The translations under genes and the position numbers were made by a program. Shown here in pieces: positions 25,593 to 33,270 of a DNA stretch of 64,000 nucleotides. The notes beneath the pieces are model-generated. The model searched no databases. It worked only from the letters and a program-made list of their open reading frames with translations, and was not told the origin of the DNA. This DNA comes from Rhodospirillaceae bacterium (GTDB lineage Bacteria; Pseudomonadota; Alphaproteobacteria; DSM-16000; Inquilinaceae), in NCBI GenBank assembly GCA_020638575.1, contig JACKIH010000003.1, positions 2,956,001 to 3,020,000 on the forward strand. Reading direction: 5' to 3'. Each line of letters opens with the position of its first letter. The first letter of the stretch is position 1.

Positions 25593-27188
25593 CTATTGGC
25601 CTCCGGCGGCCACCGCAGCTTGGGCAAGAGTGCGCACCACCGCCCTAAGCACGCGGGCGCGCAGCACCTCGCTGTCGAGCGCGGCGGCCAGCGCCTGGGC
25701 CTCGTCGAACAGGCCGGCAGCCGCCATCGCCTCGCCGATGCTGGCGCGCGGGCCGTCCGGACGGTCGGCATGCGCCGCCACAAGCGCCAAGGCCGCGTCC
25801 CATTGTCCGGCCATGGCGAGGGCCGCCGCCACATCGCCGATGGCGAAGTCCCGCATCCAGGGATCGGGCACCTCCAGGGCAGCGGCCAGGGCCGCATCGG
25901 CAGTCGCGGCGATGTCATCGGCCCGTCCGGTCTGCGCAAGGGCCGCGACGATGGCCGACAGTGCATGCGCGCGGAAGCCGGGGAACTCGATGGCCGCCAC
26001 CGCATCGGCCGATTCGACCCAATCCTCGGGCGACACGCCGGCCTGCTGGGCCAGCGATACGGCCAATTCCAGGCCGCGACCGCTGGTGGCCCGGGCAATC
26101 GAGGCCAGGGCATCGGCCAGCAGCCCGGCGCGGGCCTGGTTGATGCCGGCGAGCGCCTGGTAGTCCTGGGCCGCGATGTCCGTGCCCAGTTCCTCCGCCG
26201 AATAGACGGGGGCTATGGCGAGGGCTTCGGCAAAGGTGTCCCGCGCCCGGTGCACCTGCCCCAGCTCCGCCTGGGCGAGGGCGACGCGCATCATGGCGCT
26301 GGCGCGCAGCGCCGCCTGGGTGCGCTCCGCATCGTCGCGGTCCTGCGCCACCGCGAGGTTTCGGGCGTCATCCAGTGCTTCGTCCAGCATTCGGACGGCC
26401 TGCGCGCCGTCGCCGGCGGCGTCGTAGGCTTCGGCAATCGCGATCAGCCCCGCGGTCGTACGCTCGGCGGGGGGCACCTGGTCGAGGATCGCTTGCGCCG
26501 GCTCCGAGGCGCCGGCCCGAGCGGCGACGGCGGCGGCTTCCAGCACGTCCTGCGGGCGTGCGTCCTCGTGGGCCGCGACCTCCTCGGCCAGCGCCACGGC
26601 GTCGGCAGCCTCGTCCGCGCGGGCCATCGCATCGGCCACCGTCAGGAGCCTTTGCAGGAGGCGGCGGGGGTTTTCTTCCGCCCGCGCGATCCCCAGGGCC
26701 TCGGTCCACAGCCCCGCGTCGGCCGCCGCCGCGACGATGGCTTCGCGGGCGCCGATGCGGTCGGTGTTGCGCGAGATCGTCTCGGCGAAGGCCAGCGCAT
26801 CGGCGACCGACTGGCGGGCCGTCTCCGTCAAGCCGGCGGCAGCCTGGGCGCGCAGCACCACCATCCGGGCATCGACCCGGTCCTCGGGGTCCTCCACCGC
26901 GTCGGCCTGCGCCTGCGCGTTGGCGAAGGCGGCCGCTGCCGCGTCGGGGACGCCGAGGGCGGCAAAGGCGGTGCCGAGGTCGCGCCAGGCATGGAGTGCC
27001 TGCACGCCCGGTGGGATCTGGTCCGCCACATCCCAGGCATCGGTGAGCAGCGCGCAGGGTGCTGCATGCTCCGCACACCAGGGCTCGGCCTCCGGCGGCA
27101 GTGCTGCGGCGGGGGCGGCGAACGCCAGGGCCAGGGCGGCGAAGGGGGCGCAGAGTGCTGCGCGGACACTGTGGGAATGGGGGGCCAT
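25593..27188 (-). CDS. Exported TPR-like repeat protein in the T6SS operon
   Basis: I cannot name this 531-residue protein. It begins with a signal peptide (a basic start, then a hydrophobic Ala-rich core and an APAAALP cleavage-like site). The rest is almost wholly alpha-helical and rich in Ala, with degenerate repeats of about 30-40 residues such as AAVAARAGASEPAQAILDQV and ALAMAGQWDAALALV. These are TPR- or SEL1-like and act as protein-binding scaffolds. Start ATG 27188 is preceded by GGGAGA; the longer open frame upstream overlaps the FHA gene and is spurious. It lies between fha and tssJ on the same strand. This suggests a periplasmic accessory role in the secretion apparatus, which is inference. 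Confidence 0.75.
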   Translation of the reverse strand: MAPHSHSVRAALCAPFAALALAFAAPAAALPPEAEPWCAEHAAPCALLTDAWDVADQIPPGVQALHAWRDLGTAFAALGVPDAAAAAFANAQAQADAVEDPEDRVDARMVVLRAQAAAGLTETARQSVADALAFAETISRNTDRIGAREAIVAAAADAGLWTEALGIARAEENPRRLLQRLLTVADAMARADEAADAVALAEEVAAHEDARPQDVLEAAAVAARAGASEPAQAILDQVPPAERTTAGLIAIAEAYDAAGDGAQAVRMLDEALDDARNLAVAQDRDDAERTQAALRASAMMRVALAQAELGQVHRARDTFAEALAIAPVYSAEELGTDIAAQDYQALAGINQARAGLLADALASIARATSGRGLELAVSLAQQAGVSPEDWVESADAVAAIEFPGFRAHALSAIVAALAQTGRADDIAATADAALAAALEVPDPWMRDFAIGDVAAALAMAGQWDAALALVAAHADRPDGPRASIGEAMAAAGLFDEAQALAAALDSEVLRARVLRAVVRTLAQAAVAAGGQ

Positions 27189-27259
27189 GTGGGGTCTCCC
27201 AGTTGCGGACCGGCCATCCCCGAATCGGCGGCGGCTGGGTGGGACCGGCTGCGTCTTGC

Positions 27260-29137
27260 CTAGAGCTTGCGGATCTGCTCGTCGTAGGCACGGGCGAATT
27301 CGCGCCCGAGCAGGCCGTTGAAATCGTCTTCCGCCTCGCGCGCGATCTCGCCGTAGGTTTCGACGAACACGTCCCAGTACTTTGCGCGGCGGCCGGCCGG
27401 CATCAGGCTGTCCCACATCGACGTCCCTTCGAGCCGCTCCCGCAGGGTTTCCGGGTCGAACCGCGCGATCAGGTTGGACAGTGCCACCTGCAATCCGGCC
27501 GCTTCGGCCAGCAGGTGCGCCTTGATGTCCTTGAAGCCGTTCTCCACCGCCGCGTCGGCTTCCAGGAAGCCGCGGCGCGGCCGCACGAGCTGCTCCAGGG
27601 CCTGGTCGGCATCCACCACGAACTTCAGCGGGTTGTTGTCGTCGGCCCGAATCATGGTGCGCTCGGGCACCTGGAACTGTTCCTTCAGCGAGGCGCGCAC
27701 TTGGAGGATCTCGACCAGTCCTTGCAGGGCGGCGCGGAAGGCAGCCCCGAATCGGCCGGCGAGCGCAGCCGCCTCCTCCGGCGACAGGTCGGCCGCATCG
27801 ATCCCGGCACCGGCCAGAAAGTTGGACCACGCATCGCTGCCGCCCGGCATGGGCTGCGACCGCTGGCGCGGTGGCGGCGGGGCCGGCGTCGGCCTCGCCG
27901 ACGGCACGTCGCGGGCGCGCGGCGGCGGTTCGTCGAACGGCTCGGGCGGGACCTGCTCGCGCGGTTGGGCGCGCGGACCGGGTGTGATGCGCTCGCTGCG
28001 CGCCGAGACCTTGGCCGGGCCGATCTCGAAGGGCAGGTCGTCGTCGCTGCCCGCAGGCGAAGGGCGCGACGAGGGACGCGGGGCGGGGCCCGGTGCTGCC
28101 CGGCCGGGTCCGGCGGAGGGGCCGGGCCCCATCAGGTCTTCGATGTCCCAGTCGGCGGGCAGGGCACCGCCCTTGGCGGTGTCGCGCCGGCGCAGCGGAT
28201 CGGGGGCGACGAAGGCGGCGCGTTCGGACGGCAAGTGGTCGTCCTGGGTGGGGGCACCCGGATCGAAGCCCTCGTCCTCCCCCAGAAAGTCGAAATCGGC
28301 GGGAATGCCGCGACCGCCCGGCGCGGGGCCGCCGCTCTGCGGATCGTGTCCGAATTCGTCGCTTGGACCGTGCCCGAAATCGTCGCCGCGGCCACGGCCG
28401 CGGCTGCGCCCGAAGTCGTCGCCGGGGGCGGGGCCGAAGGGATCGTCGCCGAGGTCGGCAGCGCCCCGTGGCGCCCCCGTGGGCGGGCCGGGGGCATCGA
28501 TGCCGAAGGGATCGGGGCCGCGCCGCTGGGTGCCCGGTGCCGGCGGCGAGAAGGGATCGTCCGCCCCGCCCGGCCGCTCGCGCGAGGCCGCACCGACGCC
28601 GACGCCATAGGGATCGTCGCGGGCGCTCTCGTCGTGGCCCAGGGGGTCGTCCATGGACTCGAACTGGCGGCCGCGGCCGCTGCGGCCGCCCGGCGCCGCC
28701 GCGCCCGGTGCCAGCGAGGCGGCGTTGGGATCGAACGGGTCGGCGCCGAAGGGATCGTCCATGGGCGGCGGCAGGTCGCCCAGCGGATCGTCGGCGGGCA
28801 GCGGGGCCGCCATATGGTCGGCCGGGCTGAGGGAAATCTCGTAGGAGCCGAGGCGGATCCGGTCGCCCATCGACAGGGGCACGCTGCTACCCTTGCCCAC
28901 CGGCGTATCGGCGTTGTTGACGTAGGTGCCGTTGGTGGAGGTGTCGACCAGCCGGTAGCCGCTGCCGTCGAACTCGATCACGCAATGGTTCTTCGACAGG
29001 TAGCGCTGCGGGTCCTCCAGCACCCAATCGTTCATGGGGCCGCGGCCCACCGTCACCGTGGTGCCGTCGACCACCCGCTGGGCATTGGCACCCGCCGGCC
29101 GGCCGTCCGCGGACGAAAGGGTTAACAGCACGCGCAT
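27260..29137 (-). CDS. FHA-domain T6SS regulator (TagH/Fha-like)
   Basis: A 625-residue cytosolic protein with an N-terminal forkhead-associated domain (about residues 1-100). The phosphothreonine-binding residues appear in VGRGPMNDWVLEDPQRYLSKNHC and TSTNGTYVNN. A long Pro/Gly/Asp-rich disordered linker (about 110-420) follows. It contains repeated DDPFG-like segments. The C-terminal domain (about 450-625) is the conserved T6SS-associated FHA C-terminal region. In T6SS loci Fha is phosphorylated by PpkA and dephosphorylated by PppA to gate assembly. The ATG at 29137 begins directly with the FHA strand; the open frame to 29218 adds an unrelated tail. The matching PP2C phosphatase lies at the far end of the same run. 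Confidence 0.9.
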   Translation of the reverse strand: MRVLLTLSSADGRPAGANAQRVVDGTTVTVGRGPMNDWVLEDPQRYLSKNHCVIEFDGSGYRLVDTSTNGTYVNNADTPVGKGSSVPLSMGDRIRLGSYEISLSPADHMAAPLPADDPLGDLPPPMDDPFGADPFDPNAASLAPGAAAPGGRSGRGRQFESMDDPLGHDESARDDPYGVGVGAASRERPGGADDPFSPPAPGTQRRGPDPFGIDAPGPPTGAPRGAADLGDDPFGPAPGDDFGRSRGRGRGDDFGHGPSDEFGHDPQSGGPAPGGRGIPADFDFLGEDEGFDPGAPTQDDHLPSERAAFVAPDPLRRRDTAKGGALPADWDIEDLMGPGPSAGPGRAAPGPAPRPSSRPSPAGSDDDLPFEIGPAKVSARSERITPGPRAQPREQVPPEPFDEPPPRARDVPSARPTPAPPPPRQRSQPMPGGSDAWSNFLAGAGIDAADLSPEEAAALAGRFGAAFRAALQGLVEILQVRASLKEQFQVPERTMIRADDNNPLKFVVDADQALEQLVRPRRGFLEADAAVENGFKDIKAHLLAEAAGLQVALSNLIARFDPETLRERLEGTSMWDSLMPAGRRAKYWDVFVETYGEIAREAEDDFNGLLGREFARAYDEQIRKL

Positions 29138-29250
29138 TGGCTTGGACTTCGGCTCCGTCCTCGTGCAAGGGGCACCGTTCGTTACGGTATTGCGGCTTGC
29201 CGCCGCAAGGAACCCCATTTTCGGTCAGTCCATGGACCCGCCGATCGGCC

Positions 29251-29544
29251 CTACAGCATGACCTTCGGGTTGCCCATGACGATCACCCCGCCATGGGCGG
29301 TCATGTCGCCCATGCGGGCCGCCGGCTGGCCGCGGATCAGTGCCTTGAAATTGCCCATGGCGATCACGTCCGGCGGGCCGACGCAGGTGCACATGTCGCC
29401 CATCCGGGCAAGCGGCATCCCCCCTACGAGAATCGGGATCCCGCCGGGCGGCAGGATGGGGCCGCCCACATGGGGGATCGGCGGCACGGCCGGCGTGACC
29501 ATCGGGCAAACATGCATGAACCCCACGCAGGCAGCCGGTTGCAT
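29251..29544 (-). CDS. PAAR-domain spike tip protein
   Basis: A 97-residue PAAR protein that caps the VgrG spike. It contains the metal-binding pattern of the family, with histidines and cysteines in CVGFMHVCPM and MGDMCTCVG. Repeated short strands are built on PARMGD/GMPLARMGD and HGGVIVMGNPKVML. Start ATG 29544 is preceded by GGGAAGG. It carries no toxin extension, so it is a bare tip; any effector must be a separate protein. It sits between the adaptor-like gene and fha, downstream of vgrG. Confidence 0.92.
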   Translation of the reverse strand: MQPAACVGFMHVCPMVTPAVPPIPHVGGPILPPGGIPILVGGMPLARMGDMCTCVGPPDVIAMGNFKALIRGQPAARMGDMTAHGGVIVMGNPKVML

Positions 29545-29564
29545 GGTGCCTTCCCCTTTCTGAC

Positions 29565-30275
29565 CTAGTCGTCGCCGCCGTCGCCGGCAGCACCGTCGCG
29601 GGCTTGCGGCCGGCCGTTGCCGCCGTCGGCGATGTCCAGCCCGCACACCAGGGCGGCGTGCAGCCGCGGGAAGAACGCTTCCGGTACGGCGCCGGCGGCA
29701 TGCATGATCGCGGCGAACACTGCGGTGCCGGTCATCCACGGCTCCGCGGGGATGTCCACCTCCGCCTTGGGCGCCATCGATCCGGTGCTCCACCCCGCCG
29801 CCACCGCTGCCCAGGCGGCCGGTGCACCGGTGGTGCGGATGGCCCCGCCGCGGGCGAGAGCGAGCTGGCGGTTTTCCTCCGACGGCTTGCGCACCCAGGC
29901 TTCGGCCGCCTCCAGCGTCAGCACCACCTTGCGGTCGGGGTCCGCCGGCAGGAAGCGGCGGGCGACCACCGCGGCCCACCACGCCCCTTCGCGCTTGGGG
30001 ATGGCATGGGCCAGGGTGGCGCAGGCATCCACCCAAAGCTTGGCCTTGACCAGTTCCACGATCATGTCGCGGGCGGTGAGGTCCTGCTTCAGGAACGGTT
30101 GGGCCGCTTCGCTGAGCGGCGTGTTGTCCTCGATATCGGACATCTTGCGGCCGCCCAGCTTGGCGAGCGCGCCCACCTCCACCGCCGGCTGGTTTTCCGC
30201 CGTGGGTGGCGGCGGACCGGCGCCCGCGGGGGGCGGGGGAGTGGGGATCGGCTTGACTGCCGTCTGGTCCGTCAT
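29565..30275 (-). CDS. T6SS-linked protein of unknown function (possibly DUF6931)
   Basis: A 236-residue soluble protein with a Pro-rich N terminus (about residues 1-45). A helical domain follows, including LTARDMIVELVKAKLWVDAC and WWAAVVARRFLP. It resembles a family seen between vgrG and PAAR genes (possibly DUF6931), whose role is not established. ATG 30275 with GGAGAGG is chosen over the frame start at 30329. Position directly after vgrG and before PAAR suggests an adaptor or chaperone that loads the spike tip, by analogy with other genes in that place. The C-terminal tail is Gly/Asp-rich. Confidence 0.7.
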   Translation of the reverse strand: MTDQTAVKPIPTPPPPAGAGPPPPTAENQPAVEVGALAKLGGRKMSDIEDNTPLSEAAQPFLKQDLTARDMIVELVKAKLWVDACATLAHAIPKREGAWWAAVVARRFLPADPDRKVVLTLEAAEAWVRKPSEENRQLALARGGAIRTTGAPAAWAAVAAGWSTGSMAPKAEVDIPAEPWMTGTAVFAAIMHAAGAVPEAFFPRLHAALVCGLDIADGGNGRPQARDGAAGDGGDD

Positions 30276-30329
30276 CGCGCCTCTCCGCTGCACATGGTCT
30301 GCCTGCCGCCGCGCCGCCGCTGCCGACAC

Positions 30330-32348
30330 CTAGCCGATCATCAGCATGCCGCCGGTCAGGGTCAGCATGCCGCTGCCGCTCACCGTGGTCATCGTGCCGG
30401 ACACCGTCGTCATGCCGGACGACGACAGCGTGGTCATGCCGGTGGACGACACCTGGGTCATCGCCTGGCCGGAGATCTTGACCATCATGCCGTTGATGGT
30501 CACGCCCGTCTGGTCGACCTTGAGGGTGTTCATGCCCACCTTCATCTCGATCGACTGCATGGCCGTCAGCGAAATCTTGCCCAGCGTCGCGTCGATATCG
30601 ATGTTGCCGAGGTTCGCCTTGGTGGAGATGTTGCCCGTCTTCACCGTCAGGCTGTCGTTGCCGTTGATGGTGGTGGTGCGCTTGCCCATCGTGATGTCGC
30701 GGGTCTCGTCACCCATCTTAATCGTGGTGGTGTGACTGCCCATGTTGAGGGTGACCTTCTCATCACCCTTGTCGACGACCTCGGTGCGCTTGTTGCCGAT
30801 ATAGATGTCTTCGTCGTTCTCGACCTCGTACTTCGAATCCTTTTCGGCATGGAGGAACACCAGTTCCTCGCCCATCTTGTCTTCGAAGCGGAACTCGTTG
30901 CAGTTGGACAGTCCACCGCCGAGCGAGCTGCGCGAACGTACGCCCGACTGGGTCTTGTTGCCGGGCAACTCGAACGGCGGGTCGTGGCGGCCGTTGTAGA
31001 CACTGCCGATCACCAGCGGCCGGTCGGGATCGCCTTCCAGGAAGGCCACCACCACCTCGTGGCCCATGCGCGGGATGAACTGGGCGCCCCATTGCGGCCC
31101 GGCCCAGCTCTGCGCCACGCGGATCCAGCACGAGGAATTCTCGTCGTTGCCGCCGTAACGGTCCCAGAAGAACTGTACCTTGATACGGCCGTGGGCATCG
31201 GTGTGGATCTCGCTGCCCGAAGGGCCGACCACCACCGCCGTCTGCAGGCCCTTCACCACCGCCTTGGGCGTGACCCGCGGCGGCCGGAACACCGTGCTCG
31301 CCGGCAGGCAGACGAAGTCGTTCATGTAGCCGGGGGCGGCGAGCTGGCCGACGATCTGGGTGTTGTCGACGATGCGGTGGAACACCCAGCTCAGCGCGTA
31401 GGTCTTGCCTTCCTCGCCGGACACGCCCTCGACGGAAAAGGTGCCGCCGGGAGAGAAGGTGCGCACTTCGCCGCGGCCGACCACGCGTTCGGTGGCGGCC
31501 TCCTCCTCCTCGATGCGGATGCTGGCCAGCCCGTCGCCGTCGCCCTTGGCCTCGTAGAGGCCCGGATAGTCGTACAGCTTGAGCGCCCGGTCGGCGCTGC
31601 CGTTGGTGGTGGGCTGGTTGGACTCCATGTTGGCGGTGGGTTCCATCGGGTTGTAGTCACGCGTGACCACGCCGCCGGTGGGCACCGCATGGTTGCGCGC
31701 CCATGTGGAAATCCGCTCGAAGCCGCTGCGCCCCTTCGACAGGTAGACGGTGGAATCGCCGATGGACTCGTACGAGCGCGCGTTGTCGCACAGCACCAGC
31801 ACGTGCCGGCCCTGTTCATGGCGGAAGTAATAGAAGATGCCTTCTTCTTCCATCAGCCGGGATACGAAGTCGAAATCCGTTTCCCGGTACTGCACGCAGT
31901 AGGTGCGCGAGCGGTAGCTGCCGCTGATCTTGCTGGTTTCGTAGTCGGTGAGGCCGCGATCGGAGAAGATCTGTTCGATGATCTCCACCGCGGTCTTGTC
32001 CTGGAACACCCGGCAATCGGTGTTGCGGGTGAGCAGCCACAAGGTGGGCACCACCTCTGCGGTATAGCGGCGCAGCCGCGACTGCAGGATGCCGCCGGCC
32101 GAGAAGGTGCGGACAATGCCGTGGAAATAGCGCCGGCGGTCGCGCTCGCACTCGACCGAAACGGTGACGGCCTTACGCAGAATCGAATTGGGATCGATGT
32201 TCTGATCCGGCGACAGCATTTCCAGCCGGAAGCGGAACATGCGGGAGAACGATTCCTCGCCCTCCAGTCCGGTGGCGATAAGCACGTCGGGACCCAGCGG
32301 GGTCTCGACGGTCATGAAGCGTTCGGCTTGTTTGGGTGCGCGGACCAT
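30330..32348 (-). CDS. vgrG: T6SS spike protein VgrG (TssI)
   Basis: VgrG forms the trimeric needle tip of the T6SS. The 672 residues comprise the gp27-like region (about 1-370), with SRMFRFRLEMLS and RRRYFHGIVRTFS. The gp5 OB-fold follows, with GRIKVQFFWDR and WAGPQWGAQFIPRMGHEVVVAFLEGDPDRP. The last 150 residues form a beta-helix whose repeats (GMTTLSSSGMTTVSGTM) suit a needle. No enzymatic extension follows, so it is a structural VgrG. It lies downstream of hcp, with a 265-base gap that contains a hairpin, and is followed by the adaptor-like gene and PAAR. Confidence 0.96.
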   Translation of the reverse strand: MVRAPKQAERFMTVETPLGPDVLIATGLEGEESFSRMFRFRLEMLSPDQNIDPNSILRKAVTVSVECERDRRRYFHGIVRTFSAGGILQSRLRRYTAEVVPTLWLLTRNTDCRVFQDKTAVEIIEQIFSDRGLTDYETSKISGSYRSRTYCVQYRETDFDFVSRLMEEEGIFYYFRHEQGRHVLVLCDNARSYESIGDSTVYLSKGRSGFERISTWARNHAVPTGGVVTRDYNPMEPTANMESNQPTTNGSADRALKLYDYPGLYEAKGDGDGLASIRIEEEEAATERVVGRGEVRTFSPGGTFSVEGVSGEEGKTYALSWVFHRIVDNTQIVGQLAAPGYMNDFVCLPASTVFRPPRVTPKAVVKGLQTAVVVGPSGSEIHTDAHGRIKVQFFWDRYGGNDENSSCWIRVAQSWAGPQWGAQFIPRMGHEVVVAFLEGDPDRPLVIGSVYNGRHDPPFELPGNKTQSGVRSRSSLGGGLSNCNEFRFEDKMGEELVFLHAEKDSKYEVENDEDIYIGNKRTEVVDKGDEKVTLNMGSHTTTIKMGDETRDITMGKRTTTINGNDSLTVKTGNISTKANLGNIDIDATLGKISLTAMQSIEMKVGMNTLKVDQTGVTINGMMVKISGQAMTQVSSTGMTTLSSSGMTTVSGTMTTVSGSGMLTLTGGMLMIG

Positions 32349-32560
32349 GGGGCGAAGACCTGGGGCTCAATTCACAGACATCTGGCGACGCCGACCCGCC
32401 TCACCGCGGGTCTCTATGCGTCACCGGGCAACGCCCGTTCGTCGTGCCGCAGGACTCCCACCCCATGGGAAGACACCGTTCGAACGAGATCCGCCCGCGC
32501 AGCTTGCCATAGTGCGGCCGGATGACCCAAGGGTGTCGGCGCCGTGTCTCGCCACCGGCC

Positions 32561-32584
32561 CGCCGGCGCATCGCGGCGCCGGCG
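32561..32584 (-). terminator. Hairpin after hcp
   Basis: A perfect 9-bp GC stem (32561-32569 with 32576-32584) with a 6-base loop lies 30 bases beyond the hcp stop. A competing stem pairs 32545-32552 with 32581-32588. There is no T run, so it may attenuate or protect the abundant hcp mRNA while letting some transcription reach vgrG. Confidence 0.45.
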
Positions 32585-32613
32585 AGACCGATGGCTGAAC
32601 GCGGGTAGACGGA

Positions 32614-33096
32614 TCAGCCCGCCTTGCCTTCGGTGACGTCGAAGTGGGCGGTCAGGCTGGTCAGGTCGTTGCCCTTCTCGTCCGACACCGTGTAGGTCGT
32701 GGTGATCTTGGTGAAGTTGAGCGAGATGCTCTCCGACGGACGGCCGCCGCCCGACGCACCGGAGCACGAGTAGCCGCTGAGCAGCGCGTCTTCCAGCTCG
32801 TACTTCATGTAGGTCTTGGGCGGGTTGGCGGTGGTCATCATCTCCACCGTCACCTTCTTGCCGGACTCGCCGGAGCAGGTCTCCTGCAAGATCAGCGCCG
32901 TCGAGCGGTCCATGGTCTTCGTGAAGGTCAGCTCCGAAAGCGTCGGCGCGCTGGCTTCGCGGTTCATGGTCGAGCCGACCGGCGTCATCACGGCGCGGCC
33001 AACACCCCACTGCAGGGATTCGGCATCGATCCAGCCCTTGTACTTGGCTTGGGTGACGTCGCCGTCGATCCCTTCGATCTTGATGTAGATGGGCAT
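32614..33096 (-). CDS. hcp: T6SS tube protein Hcp (TssD)
   Basis: Hcp hexamers stack to form the inner tube that is expelled by sheath contraction. The 160-residue protein has the family start PIYIKIEGIDGDVT, the SLQWGVGRAV and SELTFTKTMD strands, and the closing SLNFTKITTTYT. ATG 33096 is preceded by a GAGGAGGAAG site, which fits strong expression; the longer frame to 33180 is spurious. A 174-base gap to clpV and the hairpin after the gene suggest its own promoter. Confidence 0.96.
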   Translation of the reverse strand: MPIYIKIEGIDGDVTQAKYKGWIDAESLQWGVGRAVMTPVGSTMNREASAPTLSELTFTKTMDRSTALILQETCSGESGKKVTVEMMTTANPPKTYMKYELEDALLSGYSCSGASGGGRPSESISLNFTKITTTYTVSDEKGNDLTSLTAHFDVTEGKAG

Positions 33097-33270
33097 GTCT
33101 TCTTCCTCCTCGTGTATGACCGTAGGCGGGGTCAGGCCCAGGCCCGCTACCGGGTGACGTGCACCCGCCGGCAAGTTCACCGGCCGCTCAGACCCCCGTC
33201 TGACGGTTGGGAGTGTGTTGTTCGAGTATGGTCAAATTTGGACAGCCTCAGGGTTATCCATGCGACGCAA

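Noticed and set aside
30340..30480. Repeat array at the end of vgrG
   Set aside because: The repeated GMTTLS/GMTTVS units are the beta-helix of the VgrG needle, a normal family feature rather than a separate element.
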